Positions 16,646-24,455 of a stretch of DNA of 64,000 bases are shown piece after piece. The position numbers and the translations under genes are program-made. Position 1 is the first letter of the stretch; every line of letters starts with the position of its first letter. The notes below the pieces were generated by a model. The model had not been told where the DNA came from and did no database searches. It saw only the letters and a list, made by a program, of their open reading frames with translations. The stretch comes from DATBLE01 sp963734065 (GTDB lineage Bacteria; Actinomycetota; Thermoleophilia; Gaiellales; Gaiellaceae): NCBI GenBank assembly GCA_963734065.1, contig CAVTFN010000004.1, forward strand, positions 434,001-498,000, read 5' to 3'.

Positions 16646-17316
16646 CGTCCTCGTCCGTGCGCCGTGAGCAGCATCGAGCGGTAGTACTGCCGCAGCCAGT
16701 GTTCGAACTCGTCCGGGGCAAGGCGGGCGTGCTCGGTCAAGGTGCGGTAGGTCCCCCAGTCGAGAGCGACCCAGAACGTCGATTCGACGTATTCGCGCTC
16801 TAGACCGCGGCGACGGTCCGGTTTCGCGAGCAGCGTCGCCCCCGCCCAGCGGACGCCGAAGGCCCGATCGCGATTCATCTGCCGCCAGAGCTCGGCGACC
16901 GCGGCGTCCGCGGCGGCGGCATGTTCCACCGTCCAGGCCAGCCGAGCCGACCGCTCGTTGACCGTGCGCAAATGAGCGGCGTGCAGGCGGAGCATCTCGG
17001 CTGCGCTCGTGACTCTCTCCATGCGGGCCACCGCCGCGCGTTGGGGCATCGGCAGCGGGTCGACGTCGCCGCGGATCGCATACTGGACGCTCGCCCGGAG
17101 AACGGCCGCCTTGGTCCGGAAGACCGCCTCGACCGTCTTCTGCGAGACGCCGGCTGCGCCCGCGATCGAGCGCATGGTGGTTCCCGCCCACCCCTGCTGC
17201 TCGAAGAGCTCTTTCGCCGCCCGGCCGATGGCCTCGCGCGTCCGCAGGGCGGCCGCCTCCCGCTGCGGCGACCGATAGGACCGCTTCCGCGGGTTGACGT
17301 CGCCACGCCTATTCAC
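16639..17316 (-). CDS. TetR family transcriptional regulator
   Basis: 225 residues. The N-terminal helix-turn-helix is about residues 22-68: TREAIGRAAKELFEQQGW followed by TTMRSIAGAAGVSQKTVEAVF, which is the TetR pattern. The C-terminal 150 residues are alpha-helical and ligand-specific, not recognisable. The GTG start at 17316 abuts a perfect TAGGGT-AAC-ACCCTA palindrome (17317-17331). It therefore likely represses itself and possibly the divergent secreted beta-propeller gene. Confidence 0.88.
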   Translation of the reverse strand: MNRRGDVNPRKRSYRSPQREAAALRTREAIGRAAKELFEQQGWAGTTMRSIAGAAGVSQKTVEAVFRTKAAVLRASVQYAIRGDVDPLPMPQRAAVARMERVTSAAEMLRLHAAHLRTVNERSARLAWTVEHAAAADAAVAELWRQMNRDRAFGVRWAGATLLAKPDRRRGLEREYVESTFWVALDWGTYRTLTEHARLAPDEFEHWLRQYYRSMLLTAHGRGRA

Positions 17317-17331
17317 TAGGGTAACACCCTA
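17317..17331. promoter_or_regulatory. Palindromic operator of the divergent TetR regulator
   Basis: TAGGGTAACACCCTA: 6-bp perfect arms around AAC. It is immediately next to the GTG start of the TetR gene and about 35 bp before the ATG of the divergent secreted-protein gene. TetR proteins typically bind 15-bp palindromes at such positions; binding is inferred. Confidence 0.6.
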
Positions 17332-17365
17332 TCGATTACGTCGGACGATCCGTCAGGAGGCACCG

Positions 17366-18568
17366 ATGCAACGTTTCGTCATGTTCAGGTCTGCCGCCCG
17401 CTGTAGCAGCCGAAGCCCACTTGCACTCGGCATCGCCGTCTTGGTGGCGGCGCTCGCGCTCGCAGGAGGCTCAGACGCCGCCGGCGCGGCCTGGACGGTC
17501 ACCCCGGTCGCGAGCGGGCTCGACAGCCCCCGCGGGGTGCTGCTCACCGACAACGGGACGCTGCTCGTAGCCGAGGCCGGTCATGGCGGCGATAGCTGCC
17601 GACCGTCGCCGGCAGGGCCGTTTTGCATCGGCCTCACCTCGCAGATCTCGAAGGTCAACCCCACGACCGGCGCGCGGCAGCCGCTCGTGCGCGGCCTCTA
17701 CTCGCGGGCGGTTCAGACGGAGGGCGTCACCGGCGTCGACGGGCTCTCCGCGCGGAACGGGCAGGTCCTCGCCACGCTCACCTCCTATCCACAGGAGCTG
17801 GCCGGATGGAGCTGCGCCGCCCAGCCGACCGACTGCGCGAACGCGCTCGCGGGCGCGCGTGCGCAGGCAGGACAACTGATCGCGGTCACGCCGGCCGGCG
17901 CCTGGAAGCCGCTCGCAGGCGTCGGCGGCAGCGACTACCAGTGGGCTCTCGCCGGCAACCAGGCCTATTCGCGGGAGCCGGCGAACGCCAACCCGTACGG
18001 CGTCTTCGCTGTTCCGGGTGGCGCCTTCGTCGCCGACGCGGGAGCGAACACCCTCGACTACGTTTCCGCCGCCGGCAAAGTCATCGTCGAGTCTGCATTC
18101 GCACCGCCGGCGGCCGGCTTCCCCGCCGACACCGTGCCAACCTGCGTGACGGTGCTACGCGGCAATCTCTACGCCGCTTCCCTCTCGGGCCATCTGTGGA
18201 AGCGAAACGGCCGCTTCACGCCGACCGAGGTCTCCGTGGCCGACGCGAGCGGCAAGAGCCTGATCCATCACGTCACTGGCTGCGTCTCCGACAACAAATC
18301 GGGCGCGATCTACCTGGTCGACATGTGGGGAACGCCCGGTCCGCCGGTCCCCGCAGGCCCGCAGAGCGCGGCCGGCACGGGCTCCGTGGTGGAGCTTGCC
18401 GGAAACGGCGTCGCAACGGTGCTCGCGAACGGGCTCAACTTCCCGAACGGGGTCGCGCTCGCGACCGACGGCTCCCTCTACGTCACGGTCAACAGCACCT
18501 GCACGGCGACCGGCACACCGTTGCCCTTCTGCATCAACGGCGGCGCGATCGTCCACCTTCACCGCTAG
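17366..18568 (+). CDS. Secreted ScyD/ScyE-like beta-propeller protein
   Basis: 400 residues with a strong ribosome site (CAGGAGG, 5 bp before ATG). A long signal peptide ends near residue 45 (LGIAVLVAALALAGGSDAAGAA). The mature part has repeats of the NHL/SMP-30-like propeller type: SGLDSPRGVLLTDNGTLLVAEAG near the N-terminus and LNFPNGVALATDGSLYVTVN near the C-terminus. Several Cys pairs are present (CRPSPAGPFC, CAAQPTDC, CTATGTPLPFC), consistent with disulfides outside the cell. Substrate unknown. Divergent from, and possibly controlled by, the TetR regulator. Confidence 0.7.
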   Translation: MQRFVMFRSAARCSSRSPLALGIAVLVAALALAGGSDAAGAAWTVTPVASGLDSPRGVLLTDNGTLLVAEAGHGGDSCRPSPAGPFCIGLTSQISKVNPTTGARQPLVRGLYSRAVQTEGVTGVDGLSARNGQVLATLTSYPQELAGWSCAAQPTDCANALAGARAQAGQLIAVTPAGAWKPLAGVGGSDYQWALAGNQAYSREPANANPYGVFAVPGGAFVADAGANTLDYVSAAGKVIVESAFAPPAAGFPADTVPTCVTVLRGNLYAASLSGHLWKRNGRFTPTEVSVADASGKSLIHHVTGCVSDNKSGAIYLVDMWGTPGPPVPAGPQSAAGTGSVVELAGNGVATVLANGLNFPNGVALATDGSLYVTVNSTCTATGTPLPFCINGGAIVHLHR

Positions 18569-18637
18569 ACCCGGGCCATGGTGTGATCTTCAAGTACTGG
18601 AGCGATGTCGCCACACAAACGAGCGAGGCACCTGGTG

Positions 18638-19204
18638 TCAAGCCTCGAACGTTGCGATCAGCGCCTCCGCGACCACCTTCAGCGGACGGCCTGCCAGCTG
18701 CGAAGCCCGCCGCAGGCGCTCGAACGCCTCCTGCTCGCTCAACCCCTCCTTCGCCATCAGCAGACCCTTCGCGCGCTCGATCGACTTCCGGGCGGCGAGC
18801 GCCTCCGACAGCGACTCGGCCTCCTCGCGCAGCGCAGCGAGCTCCTCGTACCGGGCCCGCGCCGCCTTGATCGCGGGCAGCAGGTCGGCCTCGCGGAACG
18901 GCTTGACCAGGTAGCCGAACACGCCCGCCTCGACCGCACGTGAGACCAGCTCGTCCTGGCCGTAGGCGGTCAGCATCACGATCGGCATCGGCCGCTCCTC
19001 GAGAATCCGCCGCGCGGCCTCGATCCCGTCGAGGCGCGGCATCTTGACGTCGAGAATGGCGAGCTCCGGGTCCGCCGAGGTAGCCAGCTCGACCGCCTCG
19101 ACCCCGTCCTTTGCCTCCGCGCAGACCTCGAACCCGGCGCTCTCGAGGAGCTCGCGCAGATCGAGGCGGATGATCGTCTCGTCCTCGGCAATCAGGATGC
19201 GCAT
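18638..19204 (-). CDS. pdtaR: Response regulator with ANTAR RNA-binding domain (PdtaR-like)
   Basis: 188 residues. Receiver domain 1-120 with acidic pocket (AEDE), phospho-acceptor Asp52 in LAILDVKMPRLDG, and Thr/Lys (LTAYGQ, YLVKPF). Then a short coiled coil and a C-terminal ANTAR domain about 130-185 (SIERAKGLLMAKEGLSEQEA, then LRRASQLAGRPLKVVAEAL). ANTAR proteins bind paired hairpins in nascent mRNA and prevent termination. The likely kinase is encoded two genes upstream in the same operon. Terminator hairpins in the nearby glnA and GNAT-PII-amt leaders are candidate targets. Confidence 0.92.
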   Translation of the reverse strand: MRILIAEDETIIRLDLRELLESAGFEVCAEAKDGVEAVELATSADPELAILDVKMPRLDGIEAARRILEERPMPIVMLTAYGQDELVSRAVEAGVFGYLVKPFREADLLPAIKAARARYEELAALREEAESLSEALAARKSIERAKGLLMAKEGLSEQEAFERLRRASQLAGRPLKVVAEALIATFEA

Positions 19205-19232
19205 CAGGCGAGTCTAGGCGGGGATCGTCGCT

Positions 19233-19646
19233 CTAGAGCGACGCAAGGATCGCACGCGGCTCGGGCCAGTAGAGGAGCGACAGCGCTTCCTCGCGCGAGC
19301 ACCAGCGGTACTCGTCGTGCTCGTGGTCGAGCTGCGGCTCCCAGCCGGCCGGCGCCTCGACGAGGAACGTGCCGACCAGGATCTCGGCCGTACCCGGCGG
19401 CACGAGCGTCAGGTATCGCGGCTCCTCCTCGATCGGGTAGGCATATCGCTCGCCGATCGGGACGGGATCCGCGACCAGCCCGGTTTCCTCCTCGAGCTCG
19501 CGCCGCGCCGCCTCCGGGTAGTCCTCGCCCGGCTCCAGCGCGCCGGCGACGCCGTGCCAGTACGACCCCCCGGCCGGCGCGCGGTGCAGCACGAGGTACT
19601 CGTCGGCGCGGCGGACGAAGATGAACACCTCCTCGGGCCGCCTCAT
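19233..19646 (-). CDS. Nudix hydrolase
   Basis: 137 residues with a complete Nudix box: GALEPGEDYPEAARRELEEE followed by TGL, matching GX5EX7REUXEEXGU. Nudix enzymes hydrolyse nucleoside diphosphates linked to another group; substrate unknown. YWHGVAGAL upstream of the box resembles MutT/dihydroneopterin-type members. It overlaps the kinase gene by 4 bp, so it is translationally coupled to signalling genes; whether it takes part in the signalling is unknown. Confidence 0.9.
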   Translation of the reverse strand: MRRPEEVFIFVRRADEYLVLHRAPAGGSYWHGVAGALEPGEDYPEAARRELEEETGLVADPVPIGERYAYPIEEEPRYLTLVPPGTAEILVGTFLVEAPAGWEPQLDHEHDEYRWCSREEALSLLYWPEPRAILASL

Positions 19647-21046
19647 GCCGGGAAGACCACCTCTGCCCTCAGACCGCCCTGGTCCGCCAGCGAGAGCGTC
19701 CCGCCGAGCTCGTCCCGGACGAGCGCCTCGACGATCGACAGGCCCGTCCCCTGCGGCGCACCGTCGATACCGCGACCGTCATCGGCGATCGCCAGCACGA
19801 CGTCGCCGTTCCGCTGCGCGAGCTCGATCCGCACCGACCCGCCGCCGTGCTCGAGCGCGTTCTGGAAGAGCTCCGAGAAGACGAGCGCCAGCGCGGTCGC
19901 ACGACCACCCGCCAGCGGCACCGACTCGAGCGACGACGCGACCTCCTTGTCCCCGCCGAGCCCCTGCACGAGCATCGCCCGCAGCCGCTCGAGCAGCTCG
20001 CCGAGGTCGACGTTCTCGTCGCGCCGCTCGGTGAGCACCTCGTGGACGGCCGCGATCGCGAGGATCCGGTTGACCGAGTCGTCGAGCGCCCGCCGGGGGT
20101 CGACGACATCACCGCGCGCCTGGAGCCGCAGCAGCGACGCGACCGTCTGCAGGTTGTTCTTGACCCGGTGGTGGATCTCCTGGGCGAGGACGCCGCGCAT
20201 CACCGCGCGGCCGTGCTCGAGCGCCACCGCGGCGTGGTGCGCGATCGACGCGAGCAGCGCGCGCTCGTCGTCGGTGAAGGGCGTGTCCCGGTCGGCGACG
20301 AGCTCGCCGATCTGGCGGCGCTTCCACCGCAGCGGCGTCCGCACCGCGTACTCGCCGGGGCGGCCCTCGGGCCAGGCGATCTTGCCGTCCTCGAGGACCA
20401 GCGCGGCGCCGGTCGCGGAGACGGCGTCCATCGTCGTCTCGACGATCGCCTCCAGCGACTCCTCCAGGTACAGCGACTCGGAGACGGCCTCCGAGATCCG
20501 GGCCAGGGCCTCGAGCTCGTCGACCCGCCGCTGCGCCTGCGCGTACAGCTTGGCGTGCTCGATCGACTGCGCCACCTGCGCGGCGATCGCGAGCAGCAGA
20601 TCGACCTCGGCGTCCGAGAACTCCCGCGGCTCGCGCGTGCGCACGTTCAGCGCGCCCTCCAGCTTCTCGCGGGCGAGGATCGGGACGGCGAGGATCGACT
20701 CGTACTCCTCCTCCGGCAGGTTGGAGAACCGCTTGAACCGCGGATCGAGATGCGCCTGCGCGGCGATCATCACCGGGCGGCGCTCCTCCGCGGCGACGCC
20801 GGTGATGCCCTCGCCGGGGCGCATCCGCGGCCGGCGGGTCATCTCCTCGACCGCCGTCCCGCGGGTCGCGCGCAGGACGAGCTCGCCGGAGCGCTCCTCG
20901 TACAGGTAGACGAAGCACGCGTCCGTGCCGAGCGCCTCCGCGACGTTCGTCGCGACCAGCTCGAGCACCTCCTGGAGGTCGAGCGTGGAGTTGACCGCGG
21001 CGATCGTGTCCGTCAGGAGGCGCAGGTGGCGCGCGGGGACGTCCAC
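19643..21046 (-). CDS. pdtaS: GAF-domain sensor histidine kinase, HisKA_2 type (PdtaS-like)
   Basis: 467 residues, soluble. Two GAF-like regions (about 10-165 and 175-285; GTDACFVYLYEERSGELVLR and MRPGEGITGVAAEERRPVMI are typical), then a HisKA_2 dimerisation box with the phospho-acceptor His in LAQEIHHRVKNNLQTVASLL (near 290), and a C-terminal ATPase domain with the N box FSELFQNALEHGG and G box DDGRGID. It phosphorylates the ANTAR regulator encoded downstream, by analogy with PdtaS-PdtaR. Order is kinase-Nudix-regulator in one operon. Confidence 0.9.
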   Translation of the reverse strand: MDVPARHLRLLTDTIAAVNSTLDLQEVLELVATNVAEALGTDACFVYLYEERSGELVLRATRGTAVEEMTRRPRMRPGEGITGVAAEERRPVMIAAQAHLDPRFKRFSNLPEEEYESILAVPILAREKLEGALNVRTREPREFSDAEVDLLLAIAAQVAQSIEHAKLYAQAQRRVDELEALARISEAVSESLYLEESLEAIVETTMDAVSATGAALVLEDGKIAWPEGRPGEYAVRTPLRWKRRQIGELVADRDTPFTDDERALLASIAHHAAVALEHGRAVMRGVLAQEIHHRVKNNLQTVASLLRLQARGDVVDPRRALDDSVNRILAIAAVHEVLTERRDENVDLGELLERLRAMLVQGLGGDKEVASSLESVPLAGGRATALALVFSELFQNALEHGGGSVRIELAQRNGDVVLAIADDGRGIDGAPQGTGLSIVEALVRDELGGTLSLADQGGLRAEVVFPA

Positions 21047-21088
21047 GCAACCGATTGTAGGCCGCGCCGCCTCCTATCCTTCCCGGCC

Positions 21089-21646
21089 GTGTCCACCTAC
21101 GAGCGGCTGCTCGTCCTCCACCTGCTGGCCGCGTTCTGCTTCGTCTCGGGCAGCGGCGACGCCGGGATCCTCCACCCGCTGGCGATGCGCCGCGAGCGGC
21201 CGAGCGAGATCGCGCTGCTGCTCGGGCTCGTCCGGCCGATGGTGCTCGTGATCGGGATCGGCTCGCTCGCCGCCCTCGGGTTCGGGATCTGGCTGACCCA
21301 GGACGATCCGGACGGCGTCGCGCTCGGCGACGGTTGGGTGATCGCGGCGATCGTGCTCTGGCTGGCGGCCGGCGCGCTCGCGGGGCCGGCCGGGAAGCGG
21401 CTGCGGCAGGCACGCGAGCTGGCGGAACGGATGGCGGCCGACGGCGACCGGCCCAGCGAGACGCTGCACGCGGCGGCCATCAGCACGACGACGACGAGGA
21501 GGGCGGCCAGCACGAGCGGCGGCACGCAGGCGGCGGCACGCACCTGCAGGTCACCGGTCCGTCCGGCCCGCGCCCGGGCGGACGAGCACGTACTGGAGCA
21601 GGGCGAGCGCGACGGCGACCACCGTGGCGACGGGAAGCCGGCGTAG
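21089..21646 (+). CDS. DUF2269-like integral membrane protein with aberrant C-terminus
   Basis: 185 residues from a GTG start. Three hydrophobic helices are clear (LLVLHLLAAFCFVSGS; then MVLVIGIGSLAALGFGIWL; then GWVIAAIVLWLAAGALAG), like the four-helix DUF2269 family. After residue about 130 (ETLHAA) the sequence turns Ser/Thr/Arg-rich with no fourth helix. On the opposite strand, a hydrophobic segment ending VLVRPG lies just where the fourth helix should be. The likely explanation is a small inversion at about 21479-21655 (see findings), so this gene may be broken or phase-variable. Confidence 0.5.
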   Translation: MSTYERLLVLHLLAAFCFVSGSGDAGILHPLAMRRERPSEIALLLGLVRPMVLVIGIGSLAALGFGIWLTQDDPDGVALGDGWVIAAIVLWLAAGALAGPAGKRLRQARELAERMAADGDRPSETLHAAAISTTTTRRAASTSGGTQAAARTCRSPVRPARARADEHVLEQGERDGDHRGDGKPA

Positions 21647-21757
21647 GACTCGTGCGGCCGTCGTCGAAGTCGGCAACGTCGGGATGCGCGTCCGCTTAAC
21701 GAAATCCTTACGAATCGCGTGTCTTTCCTCTACATGCGGGGAATAGCGTTGCCAGCG

Positions 21758-22021
21758 ATGAGCTCAGCCGCCGCCGCCGCCGAGATCGACCTCACTTCCA
21801 CGACCGGATACCTGGTCGCGGACGCGCGGGGCCGGGTCGTCGGTCGGGTCGAGGCGCCGATGTACGGCACCTCCCCGGACGTTCCCGACGCTCTCGCCGT
21901 CCGGTCGGGCTTCCTTCGCCGCCGCCGGCTCGTGCCCGCCGATGCGATCAGCGCAATCGACGGCCGCAGCGGCGTGATCGGCCTCAGGCTCGTCCGCGAG
22001 TCCATACAGAGCTTCGGCTAG
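21758..22021 (+). CDS. Small PRC-barrel-like protein
   Basis: 87 residues from the ATG at 21758; an alternative start 39 bp upstream is possible. Seen: LTSTTGYLVADARGRVVGRV followed by LAVRSGFLRRRRLVPADAIS, IDGRSGVIGLRLVRESIQ, a short all-beta pattern like PRC-barrel domains that bind proteins or RNA. No other domain. A strong hairpin follows at 22080-22108, so it seems to be monocistronic. Confidence 0.55.
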   Translation: MSSAAAAAEIDLTSTTGYLVADARGRVVGRVEAPMYGTSPDVPDALAVRSGFLRRRRLVPADAISAIDGRSGVIGLRLVRESIQSFG

Positions 22022-22079
22022 CGCCGACCAGCGTCACGGGAGCGGCGCGGTGGGGCGCGCCCTCTCTGACTGGACCGGC

Positions 22080-22108
22080 AGCCCGAAGGTGCGCAGCACC
22101 TTCGGGCT
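22080..22108 (+). terminator. Strong terminator hairpin
   Basis: Perfect 13-bp stem (AGCCCGAAGGTGC with GCACCTTCGGGCT) and a 3-base loop, followed by CTTTA. It terminates the small PRC-like gene on the plus strand. Read on the minus strand it could also stop glnA read-through. Additional weaker hairpins (GAGCTGC/GCAGCTC near 22121-22142 and GCCTCGCC/GGCGAGGC at 22162-22187) lie between here and the glnA stop. Confidence 0.75.
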
Positions 22109-22211
22109 CTTTAACGACCACGAGCTGCGGATGAACGCAGCTCGCAGTCGGCCGTCAGTCAGCCTCGCCGCCGCAGGGTGGCGAGGCGTATCCCTCATTC
22201 TAGATCGTTTG

Positions 22212-23579
22212 TCATAAAGCGTGCAGGTACCGGTCCAGCTCCCACTGGGTCAGCTGGACGCGGTACTCGTCCCACTCCTTGCGCTTGATCTCGACGTAGC
22301 GGTCGAAGATGTGCGGGCCGAGCGCCGTCCGGGCGAGCTCCGACTGCGAGAGCTCGTCGATCGCCTCGCCGAGGGTCTCGGGCAGCGCGACGATGCCGCG
22401 CTCGCGCCGCTGCTCGGCGGTCAGGTGGTAGAGGTTGGTCTCCATCGGGTCGGGCAGCTCGTAGCCCTTCTCGATCCCCTCGAGCCCCGCGTGCAGGAGC
22501 GCCGCGAACGTGAGGTACGGGTTGCACGCCGGATCGGGGCAGCGGATCTCGGCGCGCGTCGCCTGCTCCGAGCCCGGCTTGTACAGCGGGATCCGGATCA
22601 GGGCCGAGCGGTTGCGCTGCGACCAGGCGACGTACACGGGCGCCTCGTAGCCGGGCACGAGCCGCTTGTACGAGTTCACCCACTGCGCGAACACGGCGGC
22701 GATCTCACGGGCGTGGCGCAGCTGGCCGGCGATGAACGCCTTGCCGGCCTCCGACAGGTGCCACTTGTCCTCCTCATCGAAGAACGCGTTCCGCCCGTCG
22801 GTGAAGAGCGACTGGTGGGTGTGCATCCCCGAGCCGTTCTCGCCGAAGATCGGCTTCGGCATGAAGGTCGCGTAGACGCCGTTCTTGGCGGCGATCTCCT
22901 TCACGACGAGCCGGTAGGTGAGCGTGTGGTCGGCCATGTCCAGCGCGTTGGCGAAGTGCATGTCGATCTCGTGCTGCGAGGGGCCGACCTCGTGATGGTG
23001 GTACTCGATCGGGATGCCGACCTTCTCGAGCGCCTGGATCGTCTCGTTGCGCAGCTCGGTCGCGGCATCCTGCGTCGTCATCGCGAAGTAGCCGCCCTCG
23101 TCGAGCGTCTCGGTCCCCTTCGCGTCCTCGAACAGGAAGTACTCGAGCTCGGGACCGACGTTGAACGTGTCGAAGCCGAGGCCCTTCATCCGGTCGAGCG
23201 CACGCCGCAGCACGTAGCGGGGATCGCCCTCGTACGGCTTGCCGTCGGGCGTGACCACGTCGCAGATCATCCGGCCGACCTTCGACTCGCCCGAGCGCCA
23301 CGGCATGACGACGAACGTGTCCGGGTCGGGGATCGCGACCATGTCCGACTCCTCGATCGCGTTGAAGCCGGTGATCGACGAGCCGTCGAAGCCCATGCCG
23401 TCGTCGAGCGCGCCCTCGAGCTCGTTGGGCGTGATCGCAAAGCTCTTCAGGTGCCCCTCGAGGTCGGTGAACCAGAGGAGCATCGACTCGATCCCCTCCG
23501 TCTTGCACTTCGCCACGACCTGCTGCCGGGCCTCCTCGCTCGACGTCGCCCGGTTCTTCGATTCGACCTGCTGCGCCAT
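22212..23579 (-). CDS. glnA: Glutamine synthetase type I
   Basis: 455 residues. Makes glutamine from glutamate, ammonium and ATP as a dodecamer. Seen in order: DGSSITGFNAIEESDM, LEYFLFED, HHHEVGPSQHEIDMHF, ENGSGMHTHQSLF, NRSALIRIP, and METNLYHLTAEQ near 380, which includes a Tyr at the usual adenylylation position. ATG at 23579 has a GGGGAGGAG ribosome site; the longer frame upstream translates a leader hairpin. The leader contains an intrinsic terminator-like structure 20 bp before the start, suggesting attenuation. Confidence 0.97.
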   Translation of the reverse strand: MAQQVESKNRATSSEEARQQVVAKCKTEGIESMLLWFTDLEGHLKSFAITPNELEGALDDGMGFDGSSITGFNAIEESDMVAIPDPDTFVVMPWRSGESKVGRMICDVVTPDGKPYEGDPRYVLRRALDRMKGLGFDTFNVGPELEYFLFEDAKGTETLDEGGYFAMTTQDAATELRNETIQALEKVGIPIEYHHHEVGPSQHEIDMHFANALDMADHTLTYRLVVKEIAAKNGVYATFMPKPIFGENGSGMHTHQSLFTDGRNAFFDEEDKWHLSEAGKAFIAGQLRHAREIAAVFAQWVNSYKRLVPGYEAPVYVAWSQRNRSALIRIPLYKPGSEQATRAEIRCPDPACNPYLTFAALLHAGLEGIEKGYELPDPMETNLYHLTAEQRRERGIVALPETLGEAIDELSQSELARTALGPHIFDRYVEIKRKEWDEYRVQLTQWELDRYLHAL

Positions 23580-23599
23580 GCGTCTCCTCCCCAAAATGG

Positions 23600-23639
23600 A
23601 AAAAGCCCCGAGTGCAGGTTCGGTCCCCGCACCCGAGGC
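23600..23639 (-). promoter_or_regulatory. Terminator-type hairpin with T-run in the glnA leader
   Basis: On the minus strand a 35-nt hairpin (plus 23605-23639) is followed directly by TTTTT, about 20 bp before the glnA start codon. The stem has about 13 pairs including G-U. The loop can be drawn as the hexaloop ACCGAA closed by G-C, which has A at loop position 1 and G at position 4, the pattern described for ANTAR-protein RNA targets. An intrinsic terminator inside a leader implies transcription attenuation. The regulator is inferred, not shown. Confidence 0.65.
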
Positions 23640-23686
23640 AACGTCGCCTACGGACTGTTCGAGCATAGCGCAGTAGGCTGTCGAAC

Positions 23687-24427
23687 GTGGTCGTCGACCT
23701 CGAGTCCGTGGAGCACGCCGCCTACGCCGACGCGTACCGCGGGTCGCCCGAGCTGTGCGAGCTGGCCGAGATCGGCGGCGCCGTCTGCCTGAAGCTGCCG
23801 CGGCTGGAAGAGAGGATCTTCAACCGTGTGCTCGGGCTCGACTCGATCGACCCCGTCGACGAGATCGCCGCTTTCTACGGGGACGCCGCCTGGTGGGTGT
23901 CGGATGCCCGCGGGCTGGGGACCGAGCTCGAAGCGCGCGGCTTCGTCCGCGACTACGGCTGGATGAAGTTCTCGCGCGGGGTGTCCCCGAGGCGGGCGAC
24001 GAGTGAGCTCTCCGTCGTGCCGGTCGGGCCCGACCGCGCGGGCGATTTCGCCGCAGTCGTCGCCGGCGGGTACAGCCTCCCCGACTTCACCGAGCCGTTC
24101 GCCGCGAACGTCGTCGGCCGCCCCGGGTGGTCGTGCTACGTGGCCTACGACGGCGAGCGGCCCGCCGGGGCTGGTGCGCTCTACGTCGACGGCGGCGTCG
24201 GCTGGCTCGGGTTCGGCGCCACGCTGCCGGACTTCCGGGGCCGCGGCGCCCAGAGCGCGATTCTCGCCGCGCGCATCGAGGACGCACGCCGTCAGGGTTG
24301 CAGCACGGTCGTCACCGAGACCGGCGAGCTCGACGACCGGCGACCGTCGGGCTCGTACCGCAACATCCTCCGGGCCGGATTCCGCGAGGCGGGCGTCCGG
24401 ACGAACTACCGCGCTCCCTCCAGCTGA
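23687..24427 (+). CDS. GNAT family N-acetyltransferase
   Basis: 246 residues from a GTG start, divergent from glnA. The C-terminal half carries the acetyl-CoA site: LGFGATLPDFRGRGAQSAIL is the R/Q-x-x-G-x-G/A loop, followed by a helix and VVTETGELDDRRPSGSYRNI. The N-terminal half is a degenerate second GNAT-like fold (WWVSDARGLGTELEARGFVR). Substrate unknown. It may share the intergenic region with glnA control. Confidence 0.8.
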   Translation: MVVDLESVEHAAYADAYRGSPELCELAEIGGAVCLKLPRLEERIFNRVLGLDSIDPVDEIAAFYGDAAWWVSDARGLGTELEARGFVRDYGWMKFSRGVSPRRATSELSVVPVGPDRAGDFAAVVAGGYSLPDFTEPFAANVVGRPGWSCYVAYDGERPAGAGALYVDGGVGWLGFGATLPDFRGRGAQSAILAARIEDARRQGCSTVVTETGELDDRRPSGSYRNILRAGFREAGVRTNYRAPSS

Positions 24428-24455
24428 CCTCCGCCACCCCAGCTACTCTGGCCCG

